Shown: positions 22,893 through 35,392, counted from the stretch's first letter. The stretch is 64,000 nt of DNA from Bursaphelenchus xylophilus (GCA_904066235.2 CAJFCV020000003.1:12586001-12650000); one strand, 5' to 3'. Numbers and translations: made by a program. The notes: a model not told the origin generated them from the letters alone.

Positions 22893-25800
22893 ATGACAGC
22901 CGGTCGAGACCCACCAAACCTTGGCTACAACTACCTGAATTCCTTCGATTCCTCGTCCAATTTCAACTCAATGCCCGACTTCTTCAACACCGTGACGCCT
23001 CAGGGCATGTTCAACATGGACTACTACTCCCATCAAATGGCCCATCACAATTTGAATCCGCAGCCTGCGCCCGAATCTCCGGAAACTATTAAACCTTTCC
23101 GAGAGGAGATCTCAACATCGCCTGAGGCCAATAATTTCATAACCAACAACTCGTCGCCGCTAGAGCCATATATTGCGTCAACGGCGTCGGCACTGAATTT
23201 TGGGGCCAACAACGGAATGATGGCGGGCGCCATGAATCCGATGAATCGAATGATCAATTCGGGACTTCATAATAGCTTTTTTCCTACGGTAAGCTAAAGC
23301 ATTTATATAGTTTATATGTGATTTTTTGACGAATATTTTTCTGCGCTGTGCAGTGAAAAAATTTTTGATTTTGCACAGTGCAATCAAAAAAAATTTCAAT
23401 TCTGCACAGTGCAATGCAAAATTTGCTTTATTTTTTTGACTGCACGGTGCAAACACAAAACTTTTTTTTGTTTTGCACAGTGGAATAATAATTTTTCAGA
23501 ACACCTCCGACTGCTGTCCAACCACATCATTTGCCGTCCATTCCTACCCGAATGCACCCTACTATCCAATCTTCAACCAATCCCGATTAAATCCAATGGA
23601 TTTGAACTCAACATTCTGCACAGATTCGAGATTAGGGAGAAAAAAGGACGATAAAAACTACAAAACTGGAGCTGGGACCAACAGTAAGTCAAGAAAATAC
23701 AGTTTTGAAAGTTTCAAAAGTCTTTTTTATAATTTTTTTATTTCGCACAGTGCAGAGGGAAAATTTTTGAAATTTTCAGATTTTGCACGGTGCAACAAAA
23801 ACAAATTTTTGGGCTTTGTGTTCACTGCACTGTGCAGAAAAAAAGGCGACAAAAATTTTGGGTTTTGCACAGTGCAAAGACAAAATTTCTGCGCTTTTGT
23901 TGACTGCACTGTGCGTAAGGAAAAATAAGTAGATTTACAATTTTTCGCGCTTTGCAAAAAAGTTGAAATAAAAAAAATTGTCGCTTCCAGGTTGTCACAG
24001 CATGATGAATTTTTTTTTTCCGTTTTAATTTCACTAAATTTGCATATTTTCCGACAAACTCAATTTTTTGCACAGTGCAGTTCAGTTTTCTCTCAAAAAA
24101 ATCGGTAATATCAAATTTTCCTTCAGATGTTCGAGTGCGGACTTGCGACAAGTATCGGACGGTGTATTCGGAGCAGATTCGGCATGTTCTGGAGAGCGAG
24201 TTCAAAAAGTCGGAGTACTTGAATGCGGATCGGAAATGCGGATTGGCCACACAATTGGACATGACGGAGCGACAAATCAAAATATGGTTCCAGAATCGGT
24301 CAGTAAATTTTTTTGGGACCATTTTGGACATTTCCTGACATTTTAAAAGTGTTTTTAAGCGAATTTTGATGAAAAATTTTGATATGCAAATTTTTGAAAA
24401 TTATGCAAATCATGTGAAATTTTTGCTGGGGGCACTTTTAAGCTTTTTAGCAATGATTTTTGACAGAAAAATACATTTTTCCTAAATTCGCATAAATGAA
24501 AATTTTTCAAAATTTATGCAAATTTAGTCTAAAAATTTTCTTAACAACGTCCTTGAGGCAACTAGTGATCTCAAGCATCAAATTTCATCCCTAATCCCTT
24601 TTATTTTCTCCCAAAACTACGGTAAATTCGAATATTTTGACATTATTCTTGTTGAGGTGTCGTAAATTCGACGGGAACACAGCGGTTTTTGGCTTTTTGA
24701 TTGGGTAATCTGATTAATTTTATTGTTATTTATGGTATAGCCAAACTTTCGCCGCTCTCGAGGGTTGCGCAATTCGAGTCGAATCTTTGGGGTCAAATGG
24801 TTCGGCGGCGTTTTTTGGGATAAGAAAAGGCTGATAACTATGACAAATTGGATAAGTTGAGGTCGAGAGTTTAATTTGGAAGCGTCATATGATGTTTTAA
24901 ATTTGATTATAATAGGAATAATCGATTTTTGGTAAAATTTTGGCGATTTTTTTAAAGAAAAAACGGAAAAAAATTTTAAAAAAAATTGTTGTAGCTAGTA
25001 ATTTTTAAAATACGGCCGGAAACGGTTTTTCTGTAAAAAAAACAATATATTTCTCGAAAAATCCCAAAAAAGATGAAATTTTGGCAAAGAAATAAAATGT
25101 TTTTTTTTTCTGAATTTAAAATTTTTTTTTTTCAAGATGTTTTGTGCTTGTAAAATACGTGATCTATAGATACGTCGTTCAAATATCCATAAATTTTCGA
25201 AAAAAATCTCAAATTTCAAAAAAAAATTTTTGAAATTACAGTAACCCATTTGCACTAAAATTGTTGTGTAATGTCCTTGTGACCTCAGCGAATCCAGTAA
25301 TCAACCAGTAGCCGTGGAAAAATCGGTCCGGAAACGTAAAACAAGTAATTAAAGTTTAATAGCCGTTTTTTGTAATCGCCTCTCTCCCTCCCGTTTTGAG
25401 GTCGATAAACCAACCATTTCGGTTCTTTGTCGGCAAAAGTGGGCAATTTATAAAAAATTTTAATCGATTTTTTCAATCAGAAATTACTAATTTTTTCTGT
25501 TTGAGACTTTTTTTCAGATAATTAGCGGTGTGGAAATTGGGTGATACGAAGGGTTACGGTAGGCACGAGGAAGAAAGAATATCTTGTGGGCAATTAGAGA
25601 TTTTTTTGAAATGTAGTTTAGGTTACCGTAACTTTTAGCTTAGAATTTTTTTTGTAAGATACGGTAGTAATATAACAAGAAATATTTTTGGGCTGCTGTA
25701 ATTTTTAATTTTTTTTGTTATTTTTTCGTAAAATACGATAAAAATTTAAAAAAGCTCAAAAATTGTTTTCTATTTTTTTGGATTACTGTAACAAAAAAAA

Positions 25801-26778
25801 CCTATTTTTAAAAAAAAAATCCCCCTAGATTTGTGAAATGCGAAAATTCTAATATAATTCATAGTTTCCGTTGAAAGCACGGTTCTCTGCAAGAACATTC
25901 AATTATGACCCCATTTTTGCCGTATTTCTTGCTTTTCCAACTTTTTCGCCGTTCGTTGAAGCGCCCAGCTGTTGAATTTTCACAGCCTTTTCCATTCGTT
26001 TTTGAGCAAATGGCGCTGCGGCAGTTTTACCACACTCACATTTGGCGAGGTCAATTTTAATTTTCTCGCCGGAATTTGGAGGAGATTAGAGGGGAAATAA
26101 AGTTTGTCAACGCTACAGTAGGATTGAAAATAAAAAAGCTTTTTTTTGAAAAAATTACAAAAAAATATAAAAAAAAATTGCTGACTAAATTGAAGTTTAA
26201 CACAAAAAAGTGTTTTTTCAGAGCAAAATTCGCAAAACCAAGCAAAAAATTTTGTTCTTCTGCCTGCCTCTCCTGATTTGCCACAATTTCTCGGCCCAAA
26301 AAATTTTAAGAAGATCTGAGCATTTTGCCTCAGGCATTTTTCAAACAAAAAGTTACCAAAAATTGAAAAAATTCCTCATTTTACATTGACGAATATATAC
26401 AGTTTTGAACGTCCGATCCATGCCAGATGCCTCCTATCGTAAACCCAAGGCCTCCCATCGATGTGGCGCATCAAAAGCGCCCTCATTGTTTTTGGTGAGG
26501 GGCATATTTTGCCTCGTAAAATATGATTTACAACCGGTCGAATTGCCGGAAATTAGACAAAAGAGAAATTTGAAAAAATAGGGATCCGGGTCAAATTACC
26601 GATAGAAATGTCGTTTACGATAACGAAAAATTTTGAAAAATAGAAAAAATGGTTTTAAATTAAATATTTTCTAAAAATGAAAAAATATTTTTTTAAATTT
26701 TGCTTTATTTTTAGCCGAGCAAAAGACCGAAAACGCGGAAAAAACAACAAGATCCCATCGCCGAACGATGTATATTGA
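22893..26778 (+). CDS. Caudal/Cdx-type homeodomain transcription factor, PAL-1-like
   Basis: Exons 22893-23288, 23500-23683, 24127-24298 and 26715-26778 splice in consistent phases to 271 residues, close to the size I recall for C. elegans PAL-1. The N-terminal two thirds are rich in Asn, Ser, Pro and Met without a known fold. The homeodomain occupies about residues 200-259: KYRTVYS at its start, L16 and F20 equivalents, then TERQIKIWFQNRRAKDRKR with W247, F248, N250 and R252. YR.VYS plus IKIWFQNRRAKDR is characteristic of the Caudal class, whose members specify posterior identity. The protein ends 13 residues after the homeodomain. The last intron (2.4 kb) splits an Arg codon within helix 3. 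The start ATG follows ATTATAG, a plausible trans-splice acceptor. Introns 1 and 2 hold GCACNGTGC clusters. The homeodomain N-terminal half diverges from typical Caudal, so a paralogue is possible. Confidence 0.82.
23340..24080. repeat. GCACNGTGC clusters in introns 1 and 2 of the homeobox gene
   Basis: In intron 1, copies lie near 23342, 23375, 23404, 23442 and 23475; in intron 2 near 23745, 23785, 23826, 23866, 23914 and 24068. None lies in the intervening exon (23500-23683). Orientation has no meaning because the motif is palindromic. Confidence 0.8.
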
Positions 26779-27240
26779 AAAAGAATCAATGGACAATCTC
26801 CTTATACAGTGAGTTGAGATATTTTTTTTTTGATTTTTCTTACATCTTTTGCTGTGTTTTACACAACTTTTAGCAAAAAACATTAAAAAAATTTCAAATT
26901 CAAATTTTTAAATATCAAATTTTCGAAAAAAAAAATTATTTTTTGAATTCGTGAATTTTTCCGTAATGGGTCGTGAAGTTGAGATGGGCGTATTTTACAA
27001 ATCTTTCAGTAAAGAATATGCATAAAATTACGAAGAGTTTTTAACTAAAATTTAATTTTTGAATTTTTCACTTTTATTCGACGTTGCCTCGTGTTTTAAA
27101 CCAATTTTCTCTATTTTCAGCGCCAGTTAGCCACCAAAATCTCTTCATCTTCTTGCCTGACATTGGACTTTTATCAACATTGACCAACAACATTTTATTC
27201 ACATTTCCTATTGTAACGGGTTTTAAAAAAACTTCCCCAA
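26779..27240 (+). other. Probable 3' UTR of the homeobox gene with an intron
   Basis: Thirty-one bases after the stop codon is a strong donor (ACA|GTGAGT at 26810), and a strong acceptor (CTATTTTCAG) ends at 27119, which suggests a spliced 3' UTR. The short distance between stop and junction would not be expected to trigger nonsense-mediated decay. An alternative is that the junction belongs to a different isoform. The 11-mer CGTATTTTACA is at 26989-26999. Confidence 0.4.
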
Positions 27241-28117
27241 TTTTTTGAGACTAGTAACTAGCGTTTTAGATGCTTAATTTGATTTTTTCAAGTTAAAAAA
27301 AATTTTTTAGAGTAGAAAAGTTTTTTAGATTTAATTTTTTTTTTAAAATTTGCTAATTACTAGTTCCAAAATTTTCTCCAGTAAAACCACCGTCTATCTT
27401 GCCTGTTATGCTGTAATTTCTTTCCGATTACGAGACGAGTCCTTACGATTAATCTTGCCCCAAAAACTTGCTCTGTTTTTACAACTTTTTGCAAATTTTA
27501 CAGCCTTTTCTCTCGCCCCTACTTTCAACTTTTACTTCTTGTAATGATTACTGTCCAATATATTGTATGTTGTAAGTTTGAGGGGAAGAAATGACGAGTT
27601 TCTGCAAAGAAAGTATCCAAAAGTGTCAAAAAAATTTTTGGATTTGATTTTTTTTCAAAAAATTCGTCATTTTCTCCTCAAACAATTTCTTCGGTCATGC
27701 TCGAAAAACTCTTGCCACTACATCGCCTGAGGGTCCATTCATTGGTTGTGTGTTCTTCTCGTAGTTACATCCACGTCGATTTTCCTTTTGTACTATATTT
27801 TATATTTCTTTTCTTTCAATACCCCTTGAATTGAGTCGATAAATTATCATGAAAAAAGCATTAATAAACAGTAGAATTTGGCTTGATCCTCCGTGTTACG
27901 ATCTTTGTGCAAAGGCCGAGCCAAAAAATGGCCAGCTTCATTGAGCGTCAACGATAAAGTTATTTTTTTCCCGCAATAAGCACCATGTCACCAGCTGCCA
28001 AAAAAGTCTTGACATGTTCGCATGTTTTCAAGCCAGCCATCAACGGCATCTCCAGCTACAAGCGACGGTCGGACCTCGTCTATTGCGCCTTCGGTAACAA
28101 CCAGAGATTGCCACGTC
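27241..28117. other. Non-coding region
   Basis: AT-rich DNA with an AATAAA at 27883 that could end a long transcript. From 27985 there are overlapping short frames on both strands, none with family signatures. Confidence 0.35.
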
Positions 28118-28240
28118 TCCGGAGCCGGCTCTTGGCTCCGACTCTGAGCGGCTCCGGTTCCGAGCCGGGAGCCAGAGATGGAGCCGGAAATTTTGGGTGT
28201 GGCTCCGGCCCCCGAGCCCAAAGTCGGAGCCAGGCATCTT
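28118..28240. repeat. GC-rich degenerate repeat (GGAGCCGG type)
   Basis: About 120 bp of overlapping GGAGCC and GGCTCC hexamers around a short AAATTTT, ending GGAGCCAGGCATC. The design (GC repeats, AAATTTT insert, end resembling GAGCCATGCC) resembles the GGCCCGG repeat at 62860-63550. Confidence 0.7.
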
Positions 28241-28429
28241 AGCGTTCGAAAAAGTAAAAATTTCATGATCTTGTTAAACCAAATTGCTTGAAAAATACTG
28301 GCAAGGATGTGTTGCATACCACTTGGCTGCAAAAACGTTGGGTGTATGATCTCTGGGCACTAATAACTTCTATTTTTGGAAAATTATTTAAAAAAAATTT
28401 TTTGGCACGGGAGCCGGTATTCCTTTTTC

Positions 28430-28552
28430 GCAGCGCACAGTGCATTTTGCCACTTTTTGCACTGTGCAATGTTCGTCGCGAGGGCAAAATTCGTGGCGAC
28501 ACAGCGGAGAAAAGATTTTTCATTTGCACGGTGCATTTCAGCACAGTGCGCC
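28430..28552. repeat. GCACNGTGC cluster
   Basis: Copies near 28434, 28458, 28525 and 28540, in a locally GC-richer context. Short frames over it are by-products. Confidence 0.7.
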
Positions 28553-29072
28553 GTCGTGCGAACAACTTGCCGGCCGACGAAATGTCACAAAAGAATTTTT
28601 CGTGGGATTTTCCGACCGAAAAATATTTTTCTCGGAATTATTTTGTTTTTTTTTTGTCAATTTTGATCTTCTTTCCACTGATTTTGGTTTTCGCGGCGGG
28701 ATTGCCCGCGAGTGTCTCGACGGTCTGCAATTGACCACAACACCGCCAAGACTCTGTAGAGACGTCGTTGAATAGGATCGACGTTGCTTCTGGGTGGTAG
28801 CCGCGAGTTACCATGCGTGTCATACATCGGCTCATCAAAATTGGGGAATTATCGGATACTACGGGAGGGTGTTTATGACCACTTAATATATGTAATATTT
28901 TGGCTTTTTTAATAAATGTTCAAATGTTTGCAATGGACAAATATAGTACAACTCTCAAGCAAAGATGTTTAATGCATAGTATTTCACAAATTGAACATTA
29001 TACGTAGCACGCCGAACCAGTCTGCAAGGAAAATAATGCGCACAATGTCGCTACGCCGATCGCAAAGCACTA

Positions 29073-29218
29073 CTGTCAGTCTGTCGGGAAAATAGTGTCG
29101 CTGCACCGATCGCGTTGATGAACTGAAAAGCAACTTTTTTTTGCAGCGACACAGTTAATTTTCTCGGCGGCGATTTTGGATGCAATCGAATGATCATTAT
29201 TTTCCCGTCAAGCTGATA
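29073..29218. mobile_element. MITE copy 3
   Basis: The left end is CAGTCTGTCGGGAAAATAGTG, the right end CATTATTTTCCCGTCAAGCTG. A second, partial left end (GGAAAATAATGCGCACAATG) lies at 29029-29048, followed by the family's ATCGC block, so one copy may have inserted next to or into another. Confidence 0.75.
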
Positions 29219-30714
29219 GTTGGGTGGCAGGATTCGTTGTCCGCATCCCTTACCACTGAAACACGAAGAGTTGGCGTTGAGCTCCGAGACAAAACCTACA
29301 ATTATTTTAGCGGCATTTCGTTTTATTCGAAGCTTTGAACTAAATAGTCTTATACGACGTTTTATTGGTTTTTTTTTGATAATTAGCTTTATATAAATTT
29401 GACTTGAATTTTGAGCCTTGATAAAATCAAATTTTATTATTTCAAACTGTCCAATTTGATGTCTGCCTTCTTCTTCGACCTTTGCTCCTTCCATTCACAG
29501 CGTTTTGTAATTTTTGTATTCCACTTTCGAACTGGTTTGCGTCATGGCCGCGGAGAAAATGAAAACAAGAGAGAAAAGGTGAGACATTGGCTAAAAAGAG
29601 AAGGAGAAACGGGATGGCCAGACACAGATTGAGCCGTTTTTTGATCCCGGCTCAATTGGGGTTGTTGAGCTTTCAAATCGTGTTTTCATAATCAATTTGG
29701 AGTGAATTAAAAAGTGTGGGGAATTAATTAGCTTTTTGGTGTGGAATTTGAAAATTAAAGCAAATTAAACACAACATTTGAATATTTGAAATGAAATTTT
29801 TAGAATTTTGCCAAAAAATTAATGAAATTAATTTTGAAAATTATTAATTTTTTGAAATTTTTGAATTTTAGTTTTTTGAACATTCAAAAAAAAAAATAAA
29901 AGAAAAACTTTGAAATCGGCAAAAAGTGTATTATTTAATTTTTTTGACAGCTAAATTTTCTAATTTCTGAAATTTGAATATTCAAACTTTCGAAAAAAAT
30001 TCAAAAATTCTTGCAAAAATTTTGACACAAAACTCACCATTAACCGGTCGAAACTTCTCTCGAAATCTCCCAACTTTCCCCCCAAATTATCCCGCATGCC
30101 CTGCGGCATTTTCTTTTTTAGGAATTAACAGAATTGCGCATGTGGGAACAAAGTTAGGGGCTGCCGGAAGTGTCGGGAAACTCCTCCCACTCCGTTGCAA
30201 AACCATTTGAGCCCGGATCAAAAAAAACCGTACAATTTGAGCCCGCTCTCTCCCCCCTCCCCCCTCCCCTTCCGGCATTATGGCTCAAAACGACGAAGGC
30301 GAAGGGCGAGAGCTTTATGGGCCATGGAAATACGGTGAATACAAGTCTCAACGAATGGTCAACGCATATATAAGAGTTGGAATTAGCTTGTGGTCAGTCT
30401 TCGCGGAGAGAATGGAGGGGCTTTTGTCTCCGTTGATATGGTAGTTGAGCCGCAGGGGAGGAAAGGAAAGACTTAGTGCGGGATTAAGGTTTGAACTTGC
30501 ACTTGATTTCTTTGATGTTATGGAATGGCTTAGAGTAAAAGTAGGTTGTAAAAAGACTATGTGATCTCTACACAGCTTCGCCGATCCAGCAAAATCGCCA
30601 TAAAACAAATTTTAAGGGAGAAATGCATTGTCTTAGCAACAAAAAAGCTGGTTTGAGCCTGATGTCATCTGCTTTACAAATCTTTATAAGCCATTTCCTT
30701 TCTCCCAGCCACTA
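29219..30714. other. Non-coding region
   Basis: A purine/pyrimidine-rich stretch and low-complexity A/T tracts. No gene, element or RNA recognised. Confidence 0.4.
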
Positions 30715-30834
30715 TATCAGTCCGTCGGGAAAATAATGAGCACTTTGTCGCATAGAAAAATCGCATCAAAAATGAATTGCTTTTCACTTCAGCGATCGTC
30801 GCATTGTGCCCATTATTTTCCCGACAGACTGATA
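30715..30834. mobile_element. MITE copy 4 (short derivative)
   Basis: The best-preserved termini of the family: TATCAGTCCGTCGGGAAAAT at the left and the inverse ending CCGACAGACTGATA at the right, with TIRs of about 28 bp. The 120-bp length against about 155 for others shows internal deletion. A TA lies at each outer edge, compatible with TA target sites. Confidence 0.85.
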
Positions 30835-31158
30835 AAACCTGTTTTTTGATCGATAAACAAGTAATTTTCAGAATTTACATATTTTCCTTTACTTTCGAAA
30901 CTTGAATAATTATATTTCCTTTTTTCAATTTTAACGAGATACTAGAGAGATAATCGTCTTTATTGCTGCATTTTCTTTCTGCTTTTCGGATTTTTCAGCC
31001 GCCGACCGACATGTTCCTTTCGTGCTTTTGGACTGAAAAACACGTGGACACTGATGTTTACTTGTTTATTTCTCACATTTTTGCCCCATAAAATGTATCT
31101 TTTGTAAAGAAGTTGCCGGGGGACCTAAAAGAGCCTCTGTACAAGAAAGCCCTTATGT

Positions 31159-31313
31159 TAGCCTGACGGGAAAATAATGAACACTATGTTGCTGTACCGA
31201 TCGCATCGCTTAAATAAAAAGCAATTTGATATTGCCGCAACACAATTCAGTTTCTCGGCGGCGATGCAATTTTCGCGGCAACAGAGTGCTCATTATTTTC
31301 CAGACAGGCATAA
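31159..31313. mobile_element. MITE copy 5
   Basis: Left end CCTGACGGGAAAATAATG, right end CATTATTTTCCAGACAGGC. The interior keeps the family blocks GATCGCATCGC, GCAATTTGAT and TTCTCGGCGGCGATGC. Confidence 0.8.
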
Positions 31314-31444
31314 CGAAATAATATTTAGGTTTCTTATCGATTCATTGTCTATTGTGTGTCAAAGAGTTGTTTTAAAAAGCGATCGATTGTTGTGGCCATA
31401 GCGTTATATGAAATATCCGAACTCCATTCGCATAGCTCCTTCTA

Positions 31445-31600
31445 TTCGTCTGTCTGTAAAATTATGGGGACTATGTTGCTGTGCCAATCGCGTAGCTGAA
31501 GTGAAACCCAATTTGATTTCGCTGCAACACAATTAATTCCCTGGGCTACGATGCGATCTTTGACGCGACAGAGCGCTCATTATTTTCCCAACAGAATCGC
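31445..31600. mobile_element. MITE copy 6
   Basis: Left end GTCTGTCTGTAAAATTATGG is degenerate; right end CTCATTATTTTCCCAACAG is intact. It lies 130 bp after copy 5 in the same orientation, and the interiors align. Confidence 0.75.
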
Positions 31601-34600
31601 AAAAGAAAGTCTTTTTCCACCTCCAAAGGCCAAAAGCTCAATTCTTATCGCGCCTCAGGCATCTGTAGTGTTCTTCGGATGTTTGGTCTGCTCTCTTCCT
31701 CCTCCCACTCCTCCCATTTATACTCCCGAGAACAAACAGTAAAAACCCCCATCTCATCTCCGGTTTTCACACCCATCCGCAACAGGCGAGCCCGCAATAA
31801 TGGCCGCAAATCAATGAGAAGCCGTCTGGAAGCTCTCAAAAATCCGCTAAAAACAACCACGAACCTTCTAAAACATGTAGGATCCATAAAACGGCCGAAA
31901 TTTTATCCAACCCGAACGAGAGGACGTAAATAATTTAAGAATGTCGTCATCTCCATCCAAAAGCGATTATGATCTTCAAAAAGAGGTCTGAATTCCTCAC
32001 TGCAGAGACTGTTTAAACATGCAACAAAAAAACGGTCTTACTGTCATGCAGAAAATGCATACAAAAGGTGATACTTTTACGAGTTTCTGGTCGATTTTTG
32101 ACCAAATTATTTGATTCTTCAAGGTGCAAAAACGTTGTGAAAATCGGCAATTTTTGAGCTGGAAATTTTCTTATGTAGCGAAAAAGGACTTTATTTTTAG
32201 AGAGTAAAAAGATTTTTGAAATTTATCGCCGCTACTATGGATTTTCTGAGCGTACTTTGAGGAATAGTTTTTTTAAAGCGCAGTGTTTCTTAAAAAGAGT
32301 TAAAAACTTCTTTATTATGCAAATTTTTGGGCAAAAACTTTACAGCGTGATTTGAGCTGGGCATTATTTTGATTCTGTCTGTATTTTGCAAAATCTTTTT
32401 TTGAGCCTCAAGGGTTTACAGTCAATTTTCGACTAAAAATTTTTTATCTTCGGAGCTTGTTTTAAACGGCTCAAAAAACTAGCTCAATATGCAAATTTCA
32501 GAATATTTTTTTCCAAATTTACTAGAAGAAGGTTAGGTTAAAGTCAGTGTATTTTGATGGCATTTGATCTTACGCCCGTAGGGGTTTTGGTCGATTTTAA
32601 CCAAAAAACAAGCTTTTTTTGCAAAGGCTAAAGAAGTAATCAATTATGCAAATTTCTGACTCAAAACTTTTTATTTGTATTAATGACAGTCAATGGATTG
32701 CCCAAAAAATTTTTACCGCTGTTCTCCGGTCCCGAAATTCGCTTTTTTCGCCATGAAAACCCCCCGTTTGGAGGAGCGTTTTTCTTTTTATTTTCTCTCG
32801 GAAAACCAAAGCCACACGGCTGTCTGTTGAGCCCTCAATTGTAATTCTTTCGTATTTTACCCCATTCCAAGTGCGATGCAAAAAATTTTTTTTGACTCTC
32901 ACTTAAATTCTTGGCCCCTCAAACAGATTTTTTGTCCATTTTCCCGAAATTATTTTTCTTTTTGGCCAAAAGAAGCGTATGACCGGTCATTGAGCGGTCA
33001 AATTTGAGTGTCAATCCCTATTAAGCAGTGAGAACGAAATGTTTTGGATTAACAATGATGTGTAACGCCTGCTGAAGGGGGATGATAAGGCAATCTGCTT
33101 TAATAAAGAGGCGGATTTTTGATGGTTTCAGCGGCTTAAGTTTTGATAAGGCTTGGTTAAAAGTGATTAGGAGTTAGTTTAATAGAGCATTTTGAGGGTT
33201 TTAAGGGGTCTTTTAGGGGTTTTCAATGTTGTTGGCTAAGTTTCAGATGTGTGAAATTTTGAAAAAATCAAAAAAAAATTTTTTTTGCGTTTGATATCAA
33301 TTTTTTTCAGCTAAATCAACTTCAAAAAAATTATATTTTAAGAGATTTTTCTATACCTTTATTTCTCTAATTCATACTATTTTTACCGGGAAAGCTGTAA
33401 AGATAATAACTCAAAGAGCGATGGTTATTCTTTGATGAACCTTGGTACATCTTTAGAATAATTTTTTCTACGACACATGCGACACTCCTAGCTCGCAATT
33501 TACAGAAACAGAGGAGATTTTTAGGTCGAAAATTTGGCAAAAATGAATTTTTTTTTGCGAATTTTGGCACAAAAAAGTGCATGCCTATTTTCACCAAAGA
33601 GAGTAATTTTTCCACAGAAAATGAATTTTTTCTAACCGCTCTCCGCACTTCTCGCACTCTCTCGGGCGCAGAGATCGTTCAATATCTCGGCTTCGGCGGC
33701 AAACTGCGAGCTAAGATTTTTAGGAATTGATGACATTTGTAATTTTGAGCGTCGCACTTGGGACCATTTTTCTAGTTGGTTAAAATCAATTTTTGGCGGT
33801 TTTTTTGTTTAAATTTGGGCTAATTCACAAAAATTTTCACGATTTTTAGGTATAAAAAATGAAACATGTTTAGGCTAAAAACATGAAACATGTTTAGCTT
33901 AAAAACTTATTCCTTCACTCTTATTTCCTATCTTTTTCAGAAATCAAATTTTTTTATTGAGATTTTTTGGTCAAAAAAATCAATTTCTTTCATTTATTTT
34001 TTTACTTTATTTTAACTGATTATTTTCGAAAAAAAGTACTTTTTACTAATTTTTTATTTCTCACCTTTTTTCTCAACATTTCATCGAAAAAATCGCTCTT
34101 TCCAACGCCATTTTTCCCCCTCAACCGGCGTGTTTTACCGTCTCTTTGAGCTGAGAAATCAATTTTTAATTTTTCCCGCTCCGCTTTTAGCTCAAGTCAT
34201 TTTTTTGTAAAATTGTAACAAAAAAGAGACGAGTAGTCATTTCGCTAAACATTTTCGAATTCGCCCCTTTTGCGGAGCCGAAATCACGCAGCGAAATGTG
34301 AGCGGTCAAATAATTCGAATTTGATCCGAAAAAAGACGGGGGGAAATGGTAATCGAACGGATCAAAAATACGCTCTTTTATAACGAAGCAAGTGCATAAC
34401 GAGGCTTGAGTGTGTTGTGTTTTGGTCAGCTGGAGCAGGAGAATAATTTGTTGGGTTTGAAATTGTATTTGAAGGAAAAGAGTAGAGTGAAAAGTGAAAT
34501 TTTTTGGAGAAGTCTCATTTTTTGGATTTTTTTTGTGGAGAAACCTTGATAAAAACACAGCTTAATTTCTATTTTATTATTTTTTTAACTTGTGCTTTGT

Positions 34601-35362
34601 AAAAACACTGATTTTTAGCCCGAAAAATTCAAAAAATCGAAAAAATTTTAAATTTTTCAAAATTTTAAAATTTAAATTTCGTTCTCTCTCCAAACAAGGA
34701 AGTGAGTTTTTCCATAAAAAATCACTCTTTTCATCGCAAAATATGAAAAGATACAACCAAAAACCACGTTCTCAACCGTTCCTCCTCATTATCACTGGCC
34801 CGTAAAAATTGTCGAATATCTCAGCCACCACTGAAAAACATGATCTAAAATTTTCAGCAATTGAAACATGGGCCGCATAGAGTATATATGCAAAATTTAC
34901 AGACAATCCACATATCAGACTTTGAGAAATTCAGCTTTTTTAGTCCTAGATTTTTCCCATTTTTTTTGTTTTTTTCCACTTGAAAAATCAAAAAAGTAAA
35001 CAATTCACGCTCGAGTAGTCTGTAGTGATCAAATTGCTCTTTTAAAAATTGATCAAAGTTCCGAAACATACCGTCTGATCGTTTGTATTGTAAGGCTCCG
35101 CCCACTTTTGTTCGAGGGTTTATTGTCTCAGTTCTGGTCATTCCGGATCGAATTGTAGGGTCGAAAAGGCATTATTACTGTCGTCAAGTCGTCTCTAGAC
35201 ATTTCTTATTGCTCAGAGAATGTTTTGGGGACTTCGATTTTGAATATAAAAAAAATTTTGAATTTTTAAAAGACGTTTTTTAATTTTATTGGCAAATTTG
35301 AGCCGCGATGTTTGCGATTTCATACGAAGAAGCTTTTTATATAATCTTGAATGTCATTTTCA
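31601..35362. other. Upstream region of the ATPase pair, no recognised gene
   Basis: Long AT-rich DNA with short open frames only. Distinct features are two copies of GAGCGGTCA (32992-33000 and 34300-34308). A basic 84-codon frame at 31679-31933 has no splice-framed extension. Confidence 0.45.
32981..33000. promoter_or_regulatory. Candidate shared cis-element upstream of ATPase gene 1
   Basis: GACCGGTCATT followed directly by GAGCGGTCA. The same 11-mer and the same 9-mer (inverted) occur together at 39891-39915, upstream of ATPase gene 2. Position about 2.4 kb before the first coding exon makes direct promoter function uncertain. Confidence 0.35.
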
Positions 35363-35380
35363 GCCCCACTCATCGACCGG

Positions 35381-35392
35381 GGTTAATTAACC
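35381..35392. repeat. Perfect 12-bp palindrome in the leader of ATPase gene 1
   Basis: GGTTAATTAACC lies 11 bp before the ATG, inside a wider imperfect palindrome bounded by CCGG. In mRNA it could form a small hairpin next to the start codon. Gene 2 lacks it. Confidence 0.5.

Noticed and set aside
26717..26809. Alternative frame EQKTENAEKTT..MYIEKES in the last homeobox exon
   Set aside because: It would need a phase shift that destroys the conserved NRRAKDR sequence.
28037..28242. Gly/Ser/Pro-rich small protein
   Set aside because: Half of it is the GGAGCC repeat translated.
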